A stretch of 64,000 bases of DNA from Jiulongibacter sediminis. Its GTDB lineage: Bacteria > Bacteroidota > Bacteroidia > Cytophagales > Spirosomataceae. Each line of letters begins with the position of its first letter. The first letter of the stretch is position 1. The notes under the pieces were generated by a model that ran no database searches, was not told the origin of the DNA, and saw only the letters and a list, made by a program, of their open reading frames with translations. The position numbers were made by a program, and so were the translations under genes. Below, piece after piece: positions 27,108 to 38,100 of the stretch. The DNA is taken from NCBI RefSeq assembly GCF_001306455.1, contig NZ_LGTQ01000006.1, positions 806,001-870,000 on the forward strand, given 5' to 3'.

Positions 27108-27596
27108 CTATTTCCGCTCAAAAATCAAATAAGTGCCTCCGTCTCTTGGGTGACTATCTGGTGTTTTGAAGTTGCCTATTCTCAATTCATTTTCTTCAAA
27201 AAGGCCAATGTCTCCGGCGGTTTCCAGATAGCTGAAGTAACGACTTTCACAGTTCATTAAGGGTTCCGAGCCTGCTTTTTTAGTACTACCGATGGGACCA
27301 ACCTTAAGGGTGCCGTTGTTGCTTTCAGAGTCAAAAGACAAAACCTCAAAACTACCGAAATAGCTATTCACAGCTGAGTTTCCGTTGAAGCTGAATTTAC
27401 CACCTTCCGAGCTAATGTTTAGTGTTATGGACTCATGATCACCTGCCTCCCAGCCACAGGGTGAATCATAGGCATCACTCAAAAAAACCTTCTGAAGTAC
27501 CCATTCGCCTTCAATATCATTTAATTTATTGGCAGTCACGTTATCGCAGGTTTGAGTTAAGAAGAGAAGACCAAAGAGGAATAGGATTTTTGACAT
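27108..27596 (-). CDS. Small lipoprotein, META/HslJ-like
   Basis: A 162-residue lipoprotein: signal MSKILFLFGLLFLTQTC with lipobox TQTC. The mature domain starts DIEGEWVLQKVFL and contains GGKFSFNGNSAVNSYFGSFEV, which resembles the META-domain pattern of HslJ-like proteins (FnG...N.Y.G.Y). A pair of cysteines (SPCGW and MNCES) could form a disulfide. The C-terminus ends GGTYLIFERK, a closing strand. Function unknown; it lies alone between DUF2911 and an ABC exporter. Confidence 0.6.
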   Translation of the reverse strand: MSKILFLFGLLFLTQTCDNVTANKLNDIEGEWVLQKVFLSDAYDSPCGWEAGDHESITLNISSEGGKFSFNGNSAVNSYFGSFEVLSFDSESNNGTLKVGPIGSTKKAGSEPLMNCESRYFSYLETAGDIGLFEENELRIGNFKTPDSHPRDGGTYLIFERK

Positions 27597-27658
27597 TTCT
27601 TTTCATTAATTTATTTGACCCATAAATGTTTCGTAGCTGTTTTCGGTTGCATCAGTTC

Positions 27659-29494
27659 TTACTGATACCCCGCCGCCTGCAGCTCAAAAAGTTCGGCATA
27701 AAGCTGAGGGTTTTCCATTAGTTCTTCATGTGTTCCTATCTCAGCAACTTTACCATCTTTTAAGACTAAGATACGGTCAGCCATGCGGACGGTGCTGAAA
27801 CGATGGGAAATGATTACCGCTGTTTTACCCTGAGTTAATCCAATGAATCGTTGGAAGGCTTCATATTCAGCCCGGGCGTCCAAGGCTGAAGTGGGTTCAT
27901 CAAGAATAAGAACTTCGGCGTCTTTCATATAAGCTCGGGCTAAAGCTATTTTCTGCCATTGACCACCTGAGAGGTCAACTCCCTTTTTGAAACGGCGACC
28001 GAGTTGATGTTCTAGTCCGGCCGGAAGCTCGGCAATTACCTGCTCGGCTAAACTCTTTTGAGCAGCTTCTGCTAATCGCTCTTTGTTTTCAATATCCTCA
28101 ATTTTGCCCACGGCAATATTCTCCTTCACCGTCAGCTCAAACTTCACAAAGTCCTGAAAAATGACACCAAAGTATTGTTGATAAGCTGAGCGATTGAAGT
28201 TTTTGATGTTGATGCCGTCGAGCAGAATCTCACCCTCATCAGGATCATAAAAGCGGAGCAAAAGTTTAATTAACGTGGTTTTGCCTGCCCCGTTTTCACC
28301 TACAAAAGCCAGTTTTTCTCCCGCTTTAAGCGTAAAATGAATATTTCTTACTACCCACTTATTTGTGTTGGGGTATTTGAAACCTACGTTTTTGAACTCA
28401 AAACCGATTTGAGGTTTTTCCGGTAACTGAGCATTTCCAGATTGTACTTCTTCTTGATTTTCAAGATCCAAAAACTCGAAATAGTCTTGAAGGTAAAGTG
28501 CACTTTCGGTGATTTGGGTAAACCGCACAAAAAAGCCCTGAAGTCGGTTTCTCAAACCTTTAAATGAACCCGAAAGGAAGGTGAGATCACCGATGGAAAG
28601 AATGCCGGCTACTGTTCTGAGTAAAATCAAAATATAGGCACCGTAATAGGCTGAGGTACCAATAATATTGAAAAACGACCCCCAAGCCGCTCTCTGCAAA
28701 CTCAGCTTTTTGTTGGCCTCATAATAGCGGTCAGAGAGTACTTTAAAACGGTCAGAAATGTAACCTGCCAGGCCGAAAAGTTTGACTTCTTTAGCTGTGA
28801 CATCGCTGGCTCCGGCATATCGAAGGTAGTCGAGTTCGCGGCGTTCCGGTGTCCAGCTTCTGGCGAGCGAATAGCTGGTGCCACTGAATTTGAGTTCATT
28901 GACAAAAGTAGGCAGGATAGAAATGACCAGCAGGACAAGCAACCAAGGCTCAAAAAAGGCCAAACCGCTAATCAGGGAAATAATGACGATGACATCCTGC
29001 CCCTGATTTAGCACGTTTGACATCAGTCCCACCCGACGGGTGGTTTGCTGCCGGGCTCTTTCCAGTTTATCGTAAAATTCAGAATCTTCAAGCTGAGCCA
29101 GGTTAAGCTCTGAAGTCTTCTGAATAAGCTCGATGGAAGAAACATTAGCGTACTGATCACCCAGAAGGCCGTCGGTGAGGCTGCTCAATCGCGTCAAAAG
29201 ATCAGAGAGGATAGCCATACCAAACTCCAGTCCCACGTAAAGCCAGAGCTGCTGTAAATCTTTGGTTTCAGCATTGATTTGAAGAATGGCTTCGTCAATG
29301 ATCATTTTCCCCACCCATAACATGGCAATGGGTAGCAGAGCAGCTAAAAGTCTCCCCAAAATATTGGCCAGAAAGAGCCATTGATTTACTTCCCAGATTT
29401 TATGAAAGAATCGGGGGATGTATTTTAGGGAAGCAAAACTCTCTTTGAGCTTTATTTTCTCGGGTTTCAGTGATTTTAATGGGGGTGGCGGCAT
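27659..29494 (-). CDS. ABC exporter, fused permease and ATPase
   Basis: A 611-residue half transporter. The membrane domain is at about 30-340. The nucleotide-binding domain has Walker A GENGAGKTT near residue 395, Q-loop GVIFQDF, signature LSGGQWQK near 507, Walker B VLILDEPTSALD and switch VIISHRFSTV. GENGAGKTTLIKLLLRFYDPDEGEI and the QWQK signature place it with peptide/multidrug exporters of the MdlB/HlyB-like group rather than with the exporter at 17.5 kb. It lies 19 bases after the nucleoside-hydrolase gene, so the two may be co-transcribed. The substrate is unknown. Confidence 0.88.
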   Translation of the reverse strand: MPPPPLKSLKPEKIKLKESFASLKYIPRFFHKIWEVNQWLFLANILGRLLAALLPIAMLWVGKMIIDEAILQINAETKDLQQLWLYVGLEFGMAILSDLLTRLSSLTDGLLGDQYANVSSIELIQKTSELNLAQLEDSEFYDKLERARQQTTRRVGLMSNVLNQGQDVIVIISLISGLAFFEPWLLVLLVISILPTFVNELKFSGTSYSLARSWTPERRELDYLRYAGASDVTAKEVKLFGLAGYISDRFKVLSDRYYEANKKLSLQRAAWGSFFNIIGTSAYYGAYILILLRTVAGILSIGDLTFLSGSFKGLRNRLQGFFVRFTQITESALYLQDYFEFLDLENQEEVQSGNAQLPEKPQIGFEFKNVGFKYPNTNKWVVRNIHFTLKAGEKLAFVGENGAGKTTLIKLLLRFYDPDEGEILLDGINIKNFNRSAYQQYFGVIFQDFVKFELTVKENIAVGKIEDIENKERLAEAAQKSLAEQVIAELPAGLEHQLGRRFKKGVDLSGGQWQKIALARAYMKDAEVLILDEPTSALDARAEYEAFQRFIGLTQGKTAVIISHRFSTVRMADRILVLKDGKVAEIGTHEELMENPQLYAELFELQAAGYQ

Positions 29495-29513
29495 GAGCTA
29501 ATTAAGGAATTAC

Positions 29514-30509
29514 TCAATGATTTGGTTCCATTTTTTGAGTACTTACCAACTCATAGTTCTCCATAGAATCAAAGAAGTCAGCCATGATTTCATCTCTTTT
29601 GAAGTTTCCCCAAATGGTGATTTTTCGGTTATTCTCAGGTCTTTCCTGCCATTGGTTATCCATCAGAATCGGAGCAGGAATTTGCTTTTGCTCCCCCCAG
29701 GCATTGTTTTTCAAAACGGCTACCGCCACCATGTCAAAAAGAGATCGGGCTTTCGGCGTTCCATCGTAATGGATATGCTCAAATAAATTAATCGAGTAAT
29801 CTCCAAAGGAATTAAAAGTACCTCCATGTCGCCCAGTGATAGATTGATCGGCCTTTGGCCCAAGACCCTGCATTTTTGAATTAATCTCGGATTGGTAGGC
29901 CAACACGGCAGCAGAACCACTGGGTTTGCCGTAGCGTACGGTTACCATTTCAAAAGGAATAGAGCTGTTCAAGAGATAATTTAAAGCGGTAGTGTCGTTG
30001 TCCTGATTGTACTCGCCCGGCTCGGGATAATTGGAGCCCAGCCAAACCAGTTTTACTTTTTTTGCAAAGGAAGAATCCTTTTTCACTGCGAGGGCCACCG
30101 TGGTGAGTTTCCCTACAGCGACAATGGTCAAAGGACCTTCATTGGCCTTTTCAATCATGAAATCAATGGCTTCATAGCCATCTTGAGGTAGTGAATCAAT
30201 TTCTGGTAAACTGGCATTTGCTCCTTTCAGAAGAGGTACTTTTCCGCTCAGGTTATAGAGTGTTAGAATGCGTTCTGCTTCTTTATATTGCTCATCAATA
30301 TTTCCACCGCTTTTGGTGGCATTGACTGTAACTCCTTTGAGGTCAAAAACATCGCCATTGCTCAGCAAATAGGCCAATGCATGCTGATCATCCAGTTCGT
30401 TATTGGCATCTGTATCAAAAATGACAGTGAGTTTTGAATGTTCTTGCTCGGGGGCTGTGCATGCGATAAAGCTTAGTAATAGGAGAGAAGCAATGATTCT
30501 GAAAGGCAT
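29514..30509 (-). CDS. Nucleoside-hydrolase-like (IUNH fold) lipoprotein
   Basis: A 331-residue lipoprotein (signal MPFRIIASLLLLSFIAC, lipobox FIAC). The N-terminus of the mature part, VIFDTDANNELDDQHALAYLL, corresponds to the calcium-binding DTDPGxDD motif of inosine-uridine nucleoside hydrolases, but with two extra residues between the Asp pairs. LTIVAVGKLTTVALAVKKD and VWLGSNY follow the fold. The envelope location and altered motif suggest ribosidase action on extracellular nucleosides or a related glycoside. No gene nearby confirms nucleoside use. Divergent from the sulfatase. Confidence 0.78.
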   Translation of the reverse strand: MPFRIIASLLLLSFIACTAPEQEHSKLTVIFDTDANNELDDQHALAYLLSNGDVFDLKGVTVNATKSGGNIDEQYKEAERILTLYNLSGKVPLLKGANASLPEIDSLPQDGYEAIDFMIEKANEGPLTIVAVGKLTTVALAVKKDSSFAKKVKLVWLGSNYPEPGEYNQDNDTTALNYLLNSSIPFEMVTVRYGKPSGSAAVLAYQSEINSKMQGLGPKADQSITGRHGGTFNSFGDYSINLFEHIHYDGTPKARSLFDMVAVAVLKNNAWGEQKQIPAPILMDNQWQERPENNRKITIWGNFKRDEIMADFFDSMENYELVSTQKMEPNH

Positions 30510-30601
30510 ATTGAATAAGGTTTGAGATGCTTTAAGTTAATTAATTATTAGATGATACTTTGATTGGCAATTGGTAATTTAACGGAATAAAACCTGTTGA
30601 A

Positions 30602-32161
30602 ATGTTTCGATTGACTCTCCTCCTTTTCCTCATGATTGGTTTTTCGGCTTCTGCTCAAAAGCGACCAAATATTGTTTTCATTCTGGCTGACGACCTGGGC
30701 TATCATGATCTGGGGTACACCGGAAGTTCCTATTACGAAACTCCGAACATTGACGCATTAGCAGCCAAAAGCATGAATTTTGTGAATGGCTATGCCGCCA
30801 GCCGGGTTTGCAGTCCATCCCGGGCTGCCATTATGACGGGCAAATCGCCGGCCAGGGTGCATATCACCGATTGGATTGGAGCAAAAACGGGTGAAGATTG
30901 GCGGTCTGTCGGTCGGGCCAATAAACTCATGCCTGCAGAATATTTGCATGCCTTACCCGAAGAAGAAATTACCATGGCAGAAGCTTTTAAAAATGATGGG
31001 TACACTACATTTTTCGCTGGCAAATGGCACCTTGGTGGTAAGGGTTCCTGGCCCGAAGACCATGGTTTCGAGATCAATAAGGGAGGCTTTCATGCCGGAA
31101 GTCCAATGGGTGGATATTTTTCTCCTTTTGACAATCCGAACCTAGAAAATGAGGAAGACGGTCAAAATCTTTCACTGAGACTGGCACGTGAGACTTCTCA
31201 ATTCATTGCTGCTCATAAAGACAAACCCTTCTTTGCATTCCTTTCTTTTTATGCAGTGCATGGGCCGATTCAAACTACGGAGGAGCGTTGGAGAAAATAT
31301 CAGCAAAAACTACCTGAAGGCCATTCTGAAAAAGAGGGTTTTGAGATGGAGCGGGTTTTACCCATTCGTAAATATCAGGATAATCCGGTTTATGCGGGTC
31401 TGGTAGAAACTATGGATGAGGCCATTGGGAATGTAATGCAAACTTTGCAAGATCAAGGGCTTGCTGAGAACACCATAATTGTCTTTACATCAGATAATGG
31501 CGGGGTGGCTTCCGGGGATGCTTTTTCTACTTCAAATGCTCCATTACGTGGAGGTAAAGGATATCAATGGGAAGGTGGCATAAAAGAACCTTATTTGATT
31601 TCAGTTCCGGGATTGACGGATTCTGGCCTAAGAAACGAAACGCCGGTAGTCGGAATGGATTTCTACCCTACACTTCTGGATTTGGTCGGAATAAAACCAT
31701 TTAAAGATCAATATGTAGACGGAGTGAGTTTAAAGCCACTATTTGAGGGGAAAGAACTTCAGCCCAGAAAAATGTACTGGCATTATCCGCATTACGGTAA
31801 TCAGGGCGGAGAGCCATCGTCGATTATTCGGGATGGCAACTGGAAATTCATTCACTATTGGGAAGATGGCCGAAATGAACTTTATCATCTTCAAAACGAC
31901 CCGTCAGAGCAATCGAACCTGATTGAGTCTGAAGTAAAAATTGCAGAACAAATGAAGCGTGATTTGAAAGCTTGGTTGACCGATACAAAAGCGGCATTAC
32001 CTCAAAAAGATCCTCAGTATTCGGCAGCGGCCGAACAAAAGGTATTGGAAAAGTACCGTGATGAACTTTGGCCGAGGCTTGAGAAACAAAGAAAAGAAAT
32101 GCTTTCTGATAATTTTAGCCCGAATGATAACTGGTGGGGCAGTAAGCTTACAAGGGACTAG
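30602..32161 (+). CDS. Secreted sulfatase (family S1, arylsulfatase-like)
   Basis: Hydrolyses sulfate esters, probably on glycans. Length is 519 residues with a signal peptide (MFRLTLLLFLMIGFSASAQ). Metal ligands are in FILADDLGYHDLGY (D30, D31), the FGly motif is C70-S-P-S-R74, GKWHLGG carries the Lys/His pair, and FTSDNGG provides the late Asp-Asn. The cysteine must be converted to formylglycine by a separate enzyme that is not recognised in this window. GH2, GH13 and PQQ-ADH genes follow on the same strand, and the sulfatase-GH2 gap is about 117 bases. Confidence 0.93.
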   Translation: MFRLTLLLFLMIGFSASAQKRPNIVFILADDLGYHDLGYTGSSYYETPNIDALAAKSMNFVNGYAASRVCSPSRAAIMTGKSPARVHITDWIGAKTGEDWRSVGRANKLMPAEYLHALPEEEITMAEAFKNDGYTTFFAGKWHLGGKGSWPEDHGFEINKGGFHAGSPMGGYFSPFDNPNLENEEDGQNLSLRLARETSQFIAAHKDKPFFAFLSFYAVHGPIQTTEERWRKYQQKLPEGHSEKEGFEMERVLPIRKYQDNPVYAGLVETMDEAIGNVMQTLQDQGLAENTIIVFTSDNGGVASGDAFSTSNAPLRGGKGYQWEGGIKEPYLISVPGLTDSGLRNETPVVGMDFYPTLLDLVGIKPFKDQYVDGVSLKPLFEGKELQPRKMYWHYPHYGNQGGEPSSIIRDGNWKFIHYWEDGRNELYHLQNDPSEQSNLIESEVKIAEQMKRDLKAWLTDTKAALPQKDPQYSAAAEQKVLEKYRDELWPRLEKQRKEMLSDNFSPNDNWWGSKLTRD

Positions 32162-32278
32162 TTTTGCTTAGTAGGTCTATACAAAAGGGGTTCTTGTTGA
32201 CTTTTGAGCAAAACCTTTCCTGTGATTGACGGTTTTTCAATTGAATTCCCGACTTTCGGGCAATTCAACCAATAACCT

Positions 32279-35014
32279 ATGAAAAATACAAAAACCCTAC
32301 TTTTTCTTTTCCTTCTTTCTATTTCCACTTTTGCTCAGAAAATTCCTTTGCCTGAGCACCCAAGACCTGATTTTGAACGCAGTAACTGGCAAAATCTGAA
32401 CGGACTGTGGGACTTTGAGTTTGACAGCCTAAATGCCGGCGAAAAAAACCATTGGCAGGCTGGTGTGACTGATTTTTCGCATCAAATTAACGTTCCTTTT
32501 CCATGGGGCTCAAAACTCTCTGGAGTTGAAGACCTTGCTGACATTGCCTGGTACAAAAAGGAAATCAACGTGCCGAATGATTGGCAAGACCAACGAACTT
32601 TTATCACCATCGGGGCTTCTGATTGGGAAACTTCTGTATGGCTTGATGGTCATTTTTTAGGCAAACATCAGGGCGGATATACCCCCTTTTCTTTTGAACT
32701 GACGGAATATCTTACATATGGGCAGCCGCAAAATCTGGTCATTAAAGTAGATGATGCCCGTCGTCTGTTTACCTTGTACGGCAAGCAGGGATATGGCAAT
32801 GCCCGTGGAATCTGGCAAACACCTTATCTGGAAGCCAGAGGTCAGAATTTCATTGAGAGCCTTCATTTTGAGCCGAATATTGATAAGTCTCAGGTTACGG
32901 CCAAGTTGATACTGAATAAAGCTGCTTCGGCCAATGAAAGTCTGAAACTTGATTTTACGAATGCTTCGCAAAGCTTTTCGGCAGTTTTCTCAGCGGGTCA
33001 AAAAAGTGCTGAGTTTACTATTGAGATTAAAAATCAGCATCTATGGACATTAGAGGATCCTTTTCTCTATGAAGTGGAGGCGAATTTTGCTGATGATGAA
33101 TTGAAAACGTATTTCGGAATGCGAAAAATTAGTGTGACCAATTTGCCGGGCACCGACATTCCATACATCGCACTCAATAACGAACCGGTTTATCTTCAAC
33201 TGGCCCTTGACCAGTCGTACCATCCGGATGGCTTCTATACTTTCCCGACAGACGAATTCATGAAAAATGAAATTCTGCTGGCGAAAAACATTGGTCTTAA
33301 TGGTATTCGCACACATATAAAAGTTGATATACCGCGTAAATTATACTGGGCAGATAAACTCGGGTTGTTTGTGATGGCTGACCTGCCAAACAGCTGGGGA
33401 GAACCGGATCAAAATGCTCAAAAAGAGTCTGAATACACCCTACGTCAGATGATTGATCGTGATTTTAATCACCCGTCTATTTTCTCATGGATTACCTTTA
33501 ATGAAACATGGGGTTTGCGGACTAAAGTAACCAACGAGCAGGGTAAATCAGAAAATCGTTATCTGCCGGAAACACAATACTGGGTGGCCAGTATGTATTA
33601 TCTGGCGAAGTCACTTGACCAAACACGTTTGGTAGAAGATAACTCGATCTGCTGCGGTGCAGGTCATACCGAAACAGATATTTACTCCTGGCATCAATAC
33701 TTGCCGGGCTATGAGTGGGAAGCCTTTATGCGTAATCTGGATACAACGACTTACGCCGGTAGCACTTATGATTTCGAGAAAGGGTTTACTCAAGGCCGTC
33801 AGCCGATGATAAACTCAGAATGTGGAAACGTTTGGGGTTATGATGGCAGCACCGGTGATGTAGACTGGAGCTACGATTACCACCGCATGATGAATGTTTT
33901 CAGACAGCATCCGCAAATGGCTGGTTGGTTGTATACCGAGCATCATGATGTAATAAACGAGTGGAACGGTTACTGGCGTTTTGACCGCTCGCCAAAGTAT
34001 ACCGGTCTTGAAGAGCTCGCCAATGGTATGATGGATAAGGATTTTCATTCCATGGTTTATCTGACCACAGGGCAGGATATCACTCAAAAAGTAAAAGCAG
34101 GAAGCACCTATCAGGTGCCGATGTACCTTTCTTGCCAAACGGGAGAGGCTATGCCGGGAGGTCAATTGGTGATCGAATACAAATGGAGTGGTGCGGACGA
34201 AATTGGTAATTCCTTCGGTTCCGAATCCAAAAATCTTTCCGTTGATTACCAACCATGGATGCAGAAACGTCTGGATCCTTTGGCTGTTCAAGTCCCTTCA
34301 AAAAATGGTATTTATCAGCTGGAGCTTGCTGTAAAAAAACAAAACGGAGAAGAGCTACATCATAACTTCATGTCTTTCGTAGTAGAAGGCGGTTCTATGG
34401 AAAATGTTCAATTGGTAACAACCTCTCCTTCAGCCTATACTTCTGCAAGCTGGTCAAAGAAGGAAGAAACTATTCTGAATGGAAAAAAAGCTAACGGCAT
34501 GGGTAAGGGTTCTTTTACCTATGAGCTCAAAACCTCAGATGAAAAAATCAAAGCGAAAACCGGCTATTTGCTTTTAGAACTTTCATCGAGACCATTGTAT
34601 CAGAGAGATCAGGAGTCAGGAAATCTGAAAGATATGGATTACATGCTCGGTGCGGTGGCAGACCCGGCCAGAAACTCGAATGCTTATCCAATGACGGATA
34701 CCGATTTAAACCCTTCTGACGTGGTTATTCGGATCAACGGTCAACTTGCAAAGAGAATGACTTTGTCGGATGACCCTGCAGATCACCGTGGAGTTTTAAG
34801 CTGGTTTAATCAGGAAGAAAATCGTAAGCTTCAGGAGGCCGGTACCTATGGTTATCTGGTTAAAATACCATTGACAAAGGCTCAAATCAGAAGCCTTCAA
34901 AAAACCGGGAAAATGGAGGTTAAACTGGAAACCAATTCTGAAAATGGCCTGGCCGTTTACGGAAAGGATTTCGGACGTTATGCCTTTGATCCGGGGGTGG
35001 TTCTGGTTAAATAA
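32279..35014 (+). CDS. Glycoside hydrolase family 2 enzyme (beta-galactosidase/glucuronidase type)
   Basis: A 911-residue secreted enzyme (signal MKNTKTLLFLFLLSISTFAQ). The N-terminal GH2 sugar-binding domain has PRPDFERSNWQNLNGLWDFEFDS. A jelly roll and Ig-like domain come next, then the TIM barrel. The acid/base is E409 in SWITFNETWGL and the nucleophile E514 in MINSECGNVWGYD. A further beta-rich C-terminal region of about 300 residues is present. Substrate class is beta-galactoside or similar; it cannot be narrowed further from the sequence. A terminator follows directly. Confidence 0.92.
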   Translation: MKNTKTLLFLFLLSISTFAQKIPLPEHPRPDFERSNWQNLNGLWDFEFDSLNAGEKNHWQAGVTDFSHQINVPFPWGSKLSGVEDLADIAWYKKEINVPNDWQDQRTFITIGASDWETSVWLDGHFLGKHQGGYTPFSFELTEYLTYGQPQNLVIKVDDARRLFTLYGKQGYGNARGIWQTPYLEARGQNFIESLHFEPNIDKSQVTAKLILNKAASANESLKLDFTNASQSFSAVFSAGQKSAEFTIEIKNQHLWTLEDPFLYEVEANFADDELKTYFGMRKISVTNLPGTDIPYIALNNEPVYLQLALDQSYHPDGFYTFPTDEFMKNEILLAKNIGLNGIRTHIKVDIPRKLYWADKLGLFVMADLPNSWGEPDQNAQKESEYTLRQMIDRDFNHPSIFSWITFNETWGLRTKVTNEQGKSENRYLPETQYWVASMYYLAKSLDQTRLVEDNSICCGAGHTETDIYSWHQYLPGYEWEAFMRNLDTTTYAGSTYDFEKGFTQGRQPMINSECGNVWGYDGSTGDVDWSYDYHRMMNVFRQHPQMAGWLYTEHHDVINEWNGYWRFDRSPKYTGLEELANGMMDKDFHSMVYLTTGQDITQKVKAGSTYQVPMYLSCQTGEAMPGGQLVIEYKWSGADEIGNSFGSESKNLSVDYQPWMQKRLDPLAVQVPSKNGIYQLELAVKKQNGEELHHNFMSFVVEGGSMENVQLVTTSPSAYTSASWSKKEETILNGKKANGMGKGSFTYELKTSDEKIKAKTGYLLLELSSRPLYQRDQESGNLKDMDYMLGAVADPARNSNAYPMTDTDLNPSDVVIRINGQLAKRMTLSDDPADHRGVLSWFNQEENRKLQEAGTYGYLVKIPLTKAQIRSLQKTGKMEVKLETNSENGLAVYGKDFGRYAFDPGVVLVK

Positions 35015-35028
35015 ATTCTACAATATAG

Positions 35029-35067
35029 GAATCAGCGGTCTTACTCAGATCGCTGATTCTTTTTTTA
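35029..35067 (+). terminator. Intrinsic terminator after the GH2 gene
   Basis: GAATCAGCG (35029-35037) pairs perfectly with CGCTGATTC (35051-35059), followed by a run of eight T residues. It closes the sulfatase-GH2 unit. Confidence 0.9.
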
Positions 35068-35149
35068 TAACTATACTAGTCCCACTATCCAAAACCGGAA
35101 CGAAGATTTAGAAAAGTAAAGGTAGCTTTGAACAAACTTTGACCTTTAC

Positions 35150-38100
35150 ATGAAGAATCTTCTTTTAACCCTCTTTTTCCTCCTTTTTTCGGTAAGCAGC
35201 TGGTGCCAGATTGTGAAAATCACTCCTTCCAATGCTTCCATTAATGAGGAGATTACCATCACTTTTGATGCTACCAAAGGTACCGCTGGCTTGGTCGGAG
35301 CTTCTTCTGTTTACATCCATTCTGGGGTGGTGACTGATAGTCCATCCGGGACAGCCTGGCAAAATGTGCAGGGCAACTGGGGGCAGGATGACGGTGTAGG
35401 TAAAATGACGAAAGTAGAGGGGGAAAACAATCTTTGGCAGATTACACTAAGCCCATCAGGCAGAACTTATTATGGCCTTTCTGAAGGTTCGCCTGTTTTC
35501 AGGCTTTCGATGGTATTCAGAAACGCCGATGGCAGTAAAGAAGGCAAAGGAACACCAGGAAACTTCGCAGGAGGTAATGTAGCAGGCAATGGTGATATCT
35601 ACGTTGACCTTGAGGTCTCCAACTATGTTCAAATTGTGGAACCTCAGGCCTCTGAATTGTTCGTGGAGGCCGGTTTTATGCAGGAAATAAGGGCCGTGGC
35701 TTCCGGTGTTGCGGATCAAATCAGTCTTTCAGTGAATGCCGGAAAAGGTTTTGAAATGTTGAGCTCAGCTCAAAATCAGCAGGAGCTTTCAGGAACACTT
35801 GAAATAAATGCTTCTCAAAAAATTCTTGTGAGAGCTGAAGCTATTTTTGGCTCGGATACGCAGCGGGTAGAGCAGGAATTGAAATTCAATCTTTTAAAAC
35901 AAACAGCTTCAAAACCACTTCCGGTCGGAGTTCAAAAGGGGATCAATTACTTCGATGACCCTTCGAAAGTAACTTTAGCCCTGGAGGCTCCGGGAAAGGA
36001 TTTTGTTTATGTGGTGGGCGACTTCACCAACTGGGAAATCAAAGATGAATTTTTGATGAATAAAACAGCTGATGGTGAGCTTTTCTGGTTAGAAATTGAT
36101 CAACTCACTGCCGGCAAAGAATATGTCTTTCAATATTGGGTCGATGGTACCATCAAAGTGGGTGATCCTTATGCCGATAAGGTGGCTGATCCCTGGAATG
36201 ATTCTTTCATTCCGCAATCGGTTTACCAGAATCTTCCACAATACACTCGTCAGGATTTTGGGATAGCCACTGTTCTTCAAACTGCTCAGGCTGATTTTGA
36301 ATGGTCGGCTTCTGAAGAAACTTTTCAGCGGCCTGATAAAAATGACTTGGTCATTTATGAATTATTGGTTCGCGATTTCATCGGCTCACACGATTATAAA
36401 GATTTGGCAGATACGCTTTCGTATCTGAAACGTTTAGGCGTAAATGCCATTGAGTTAATGCCCATCATGGAGTTTGAGGGTAATGAAAGCTGGGGTTATA
36501 ATCCTTCCTATTTCTTTGCTCCCGATAAATATTACGGCAGCAAAAATGATTTGAAAAACTTCATTCAAACGGCTCATCAGCAAGGCTTTGTGGTTATTTT
36601 GGACATGGTGCTCAATCATGCTTTCGGACAAAATGCGATGGTGAAAATGTACTGGGATGAGGTCAATAACCGGCCGGCAGCCAACAGTCCCTGGTTCAAT
36701 ACTGAAGCTACCCATCCTTTCAATGTTGGGTATGATTTCAATCACGGGAGTACTTACACTCAAGCTTTTGTAGATTCGGTAAATGCCTATTGGTTGAAAG
36801 AATACCATTTTGATGGATACCGTTTTGATCTCTCCAAAGGATTCACACAAAAACGGAATACGGATGTTGGCCGTTGGTCGGCCCGGGATGATACCAGAAT
36901 TACTCTGCTGAAAAGAATGGCAGCCAAACTTAGAGAAACTGATCCTGATGCCTATATCATTTTAGAACATTTTGCCGATGCTTCAGAAGAGAATGTCTTA
37001 AAGGCCGACGGAATGATGACCTGGGGAAATAATAATCATGATTTTGCGGAGCTGATGAAAGGCAACACTTCCATTGGCCTCGGTTCGGTGGACGACGATA
37101 ACAGGGTGAGTTATATGGAAAGCCATGATGAGCAGCGGCAGATATACTGGGCTAAAAACGCATCAGTGGCCTTGAAATCTACTTATGATCCGAGAAAGGA
37201 AGAAGTTGCCCTGAATCGTTTGAAGATGATGACAGCCTTCTTTTATACCCAGCCCGGCCCAAAGTTAATGTGGCAGTTTCAGGAGTTGGGCTACGATATT
37301 GATATCAATTTCAATGGTCGGGTGGGAAATAAGCCTCTGGTTTGGGGAGAAGGAAGTTTGAATTATTATTCGGATACCGAGCGTCAAAAATTGTATAAAA
37401 CCCATGCCGCTATTATTGATTTGGTTAACCGAAATAAGGCTGCTTTTAAAGAAGGTCAATTAACCAAAAGTATGACTGGCTCGGTGAAATCGTTGACTTT
37501 TGAGCATGAAGATCTGGATGTCGCCATCATTGGAAATTTTGATCTTCAAAATGCGTCAAAGTCCTTCACTTTCCCTCAAAACGGATGGTGGTATAATTAT
37601 TTTCAGAAGGATTCAATTGAGGTGACCGGTGCTGTGAATTTTGAACTTTCGCCAGGTGAATTCCATGTTTTTACTTCTCAAAAACAGGTCGAAGTCGAGG
37701 ATAGTCTCATCACTTTCTTTGAAGCTAGAGATACTTTGATTGTGATAGGCCCGGTAGTAACAGTTTCACCGGAGGATTTTCAGCCAGACACCGAAATAAC
37801 CATCATATTTGATGCCACCGAAGGCACTGCCGGTCTGGTAGGTGCCGATAAGGTTTACATGCATGCCGGCATTATCACCAGCTCAGAAACTGGATCCGAT
37901 TGGCAGTACGTCGTAGGCAACTGGGGACAGGATGACGGCATCGGTAAAATGGCCAAAGTGGCTGGAGAGGAGAATAAATGGCAAATTACTTTAACGCCAA
38001 AAAACTATTTCAACTCGGTACCGGCCAATGCAACCTGGTATCGCATAGGAATGGTCTTTAGAAATGCGGATGGTAGCCGGGAGGGGAAGGCCGAAGGTGG

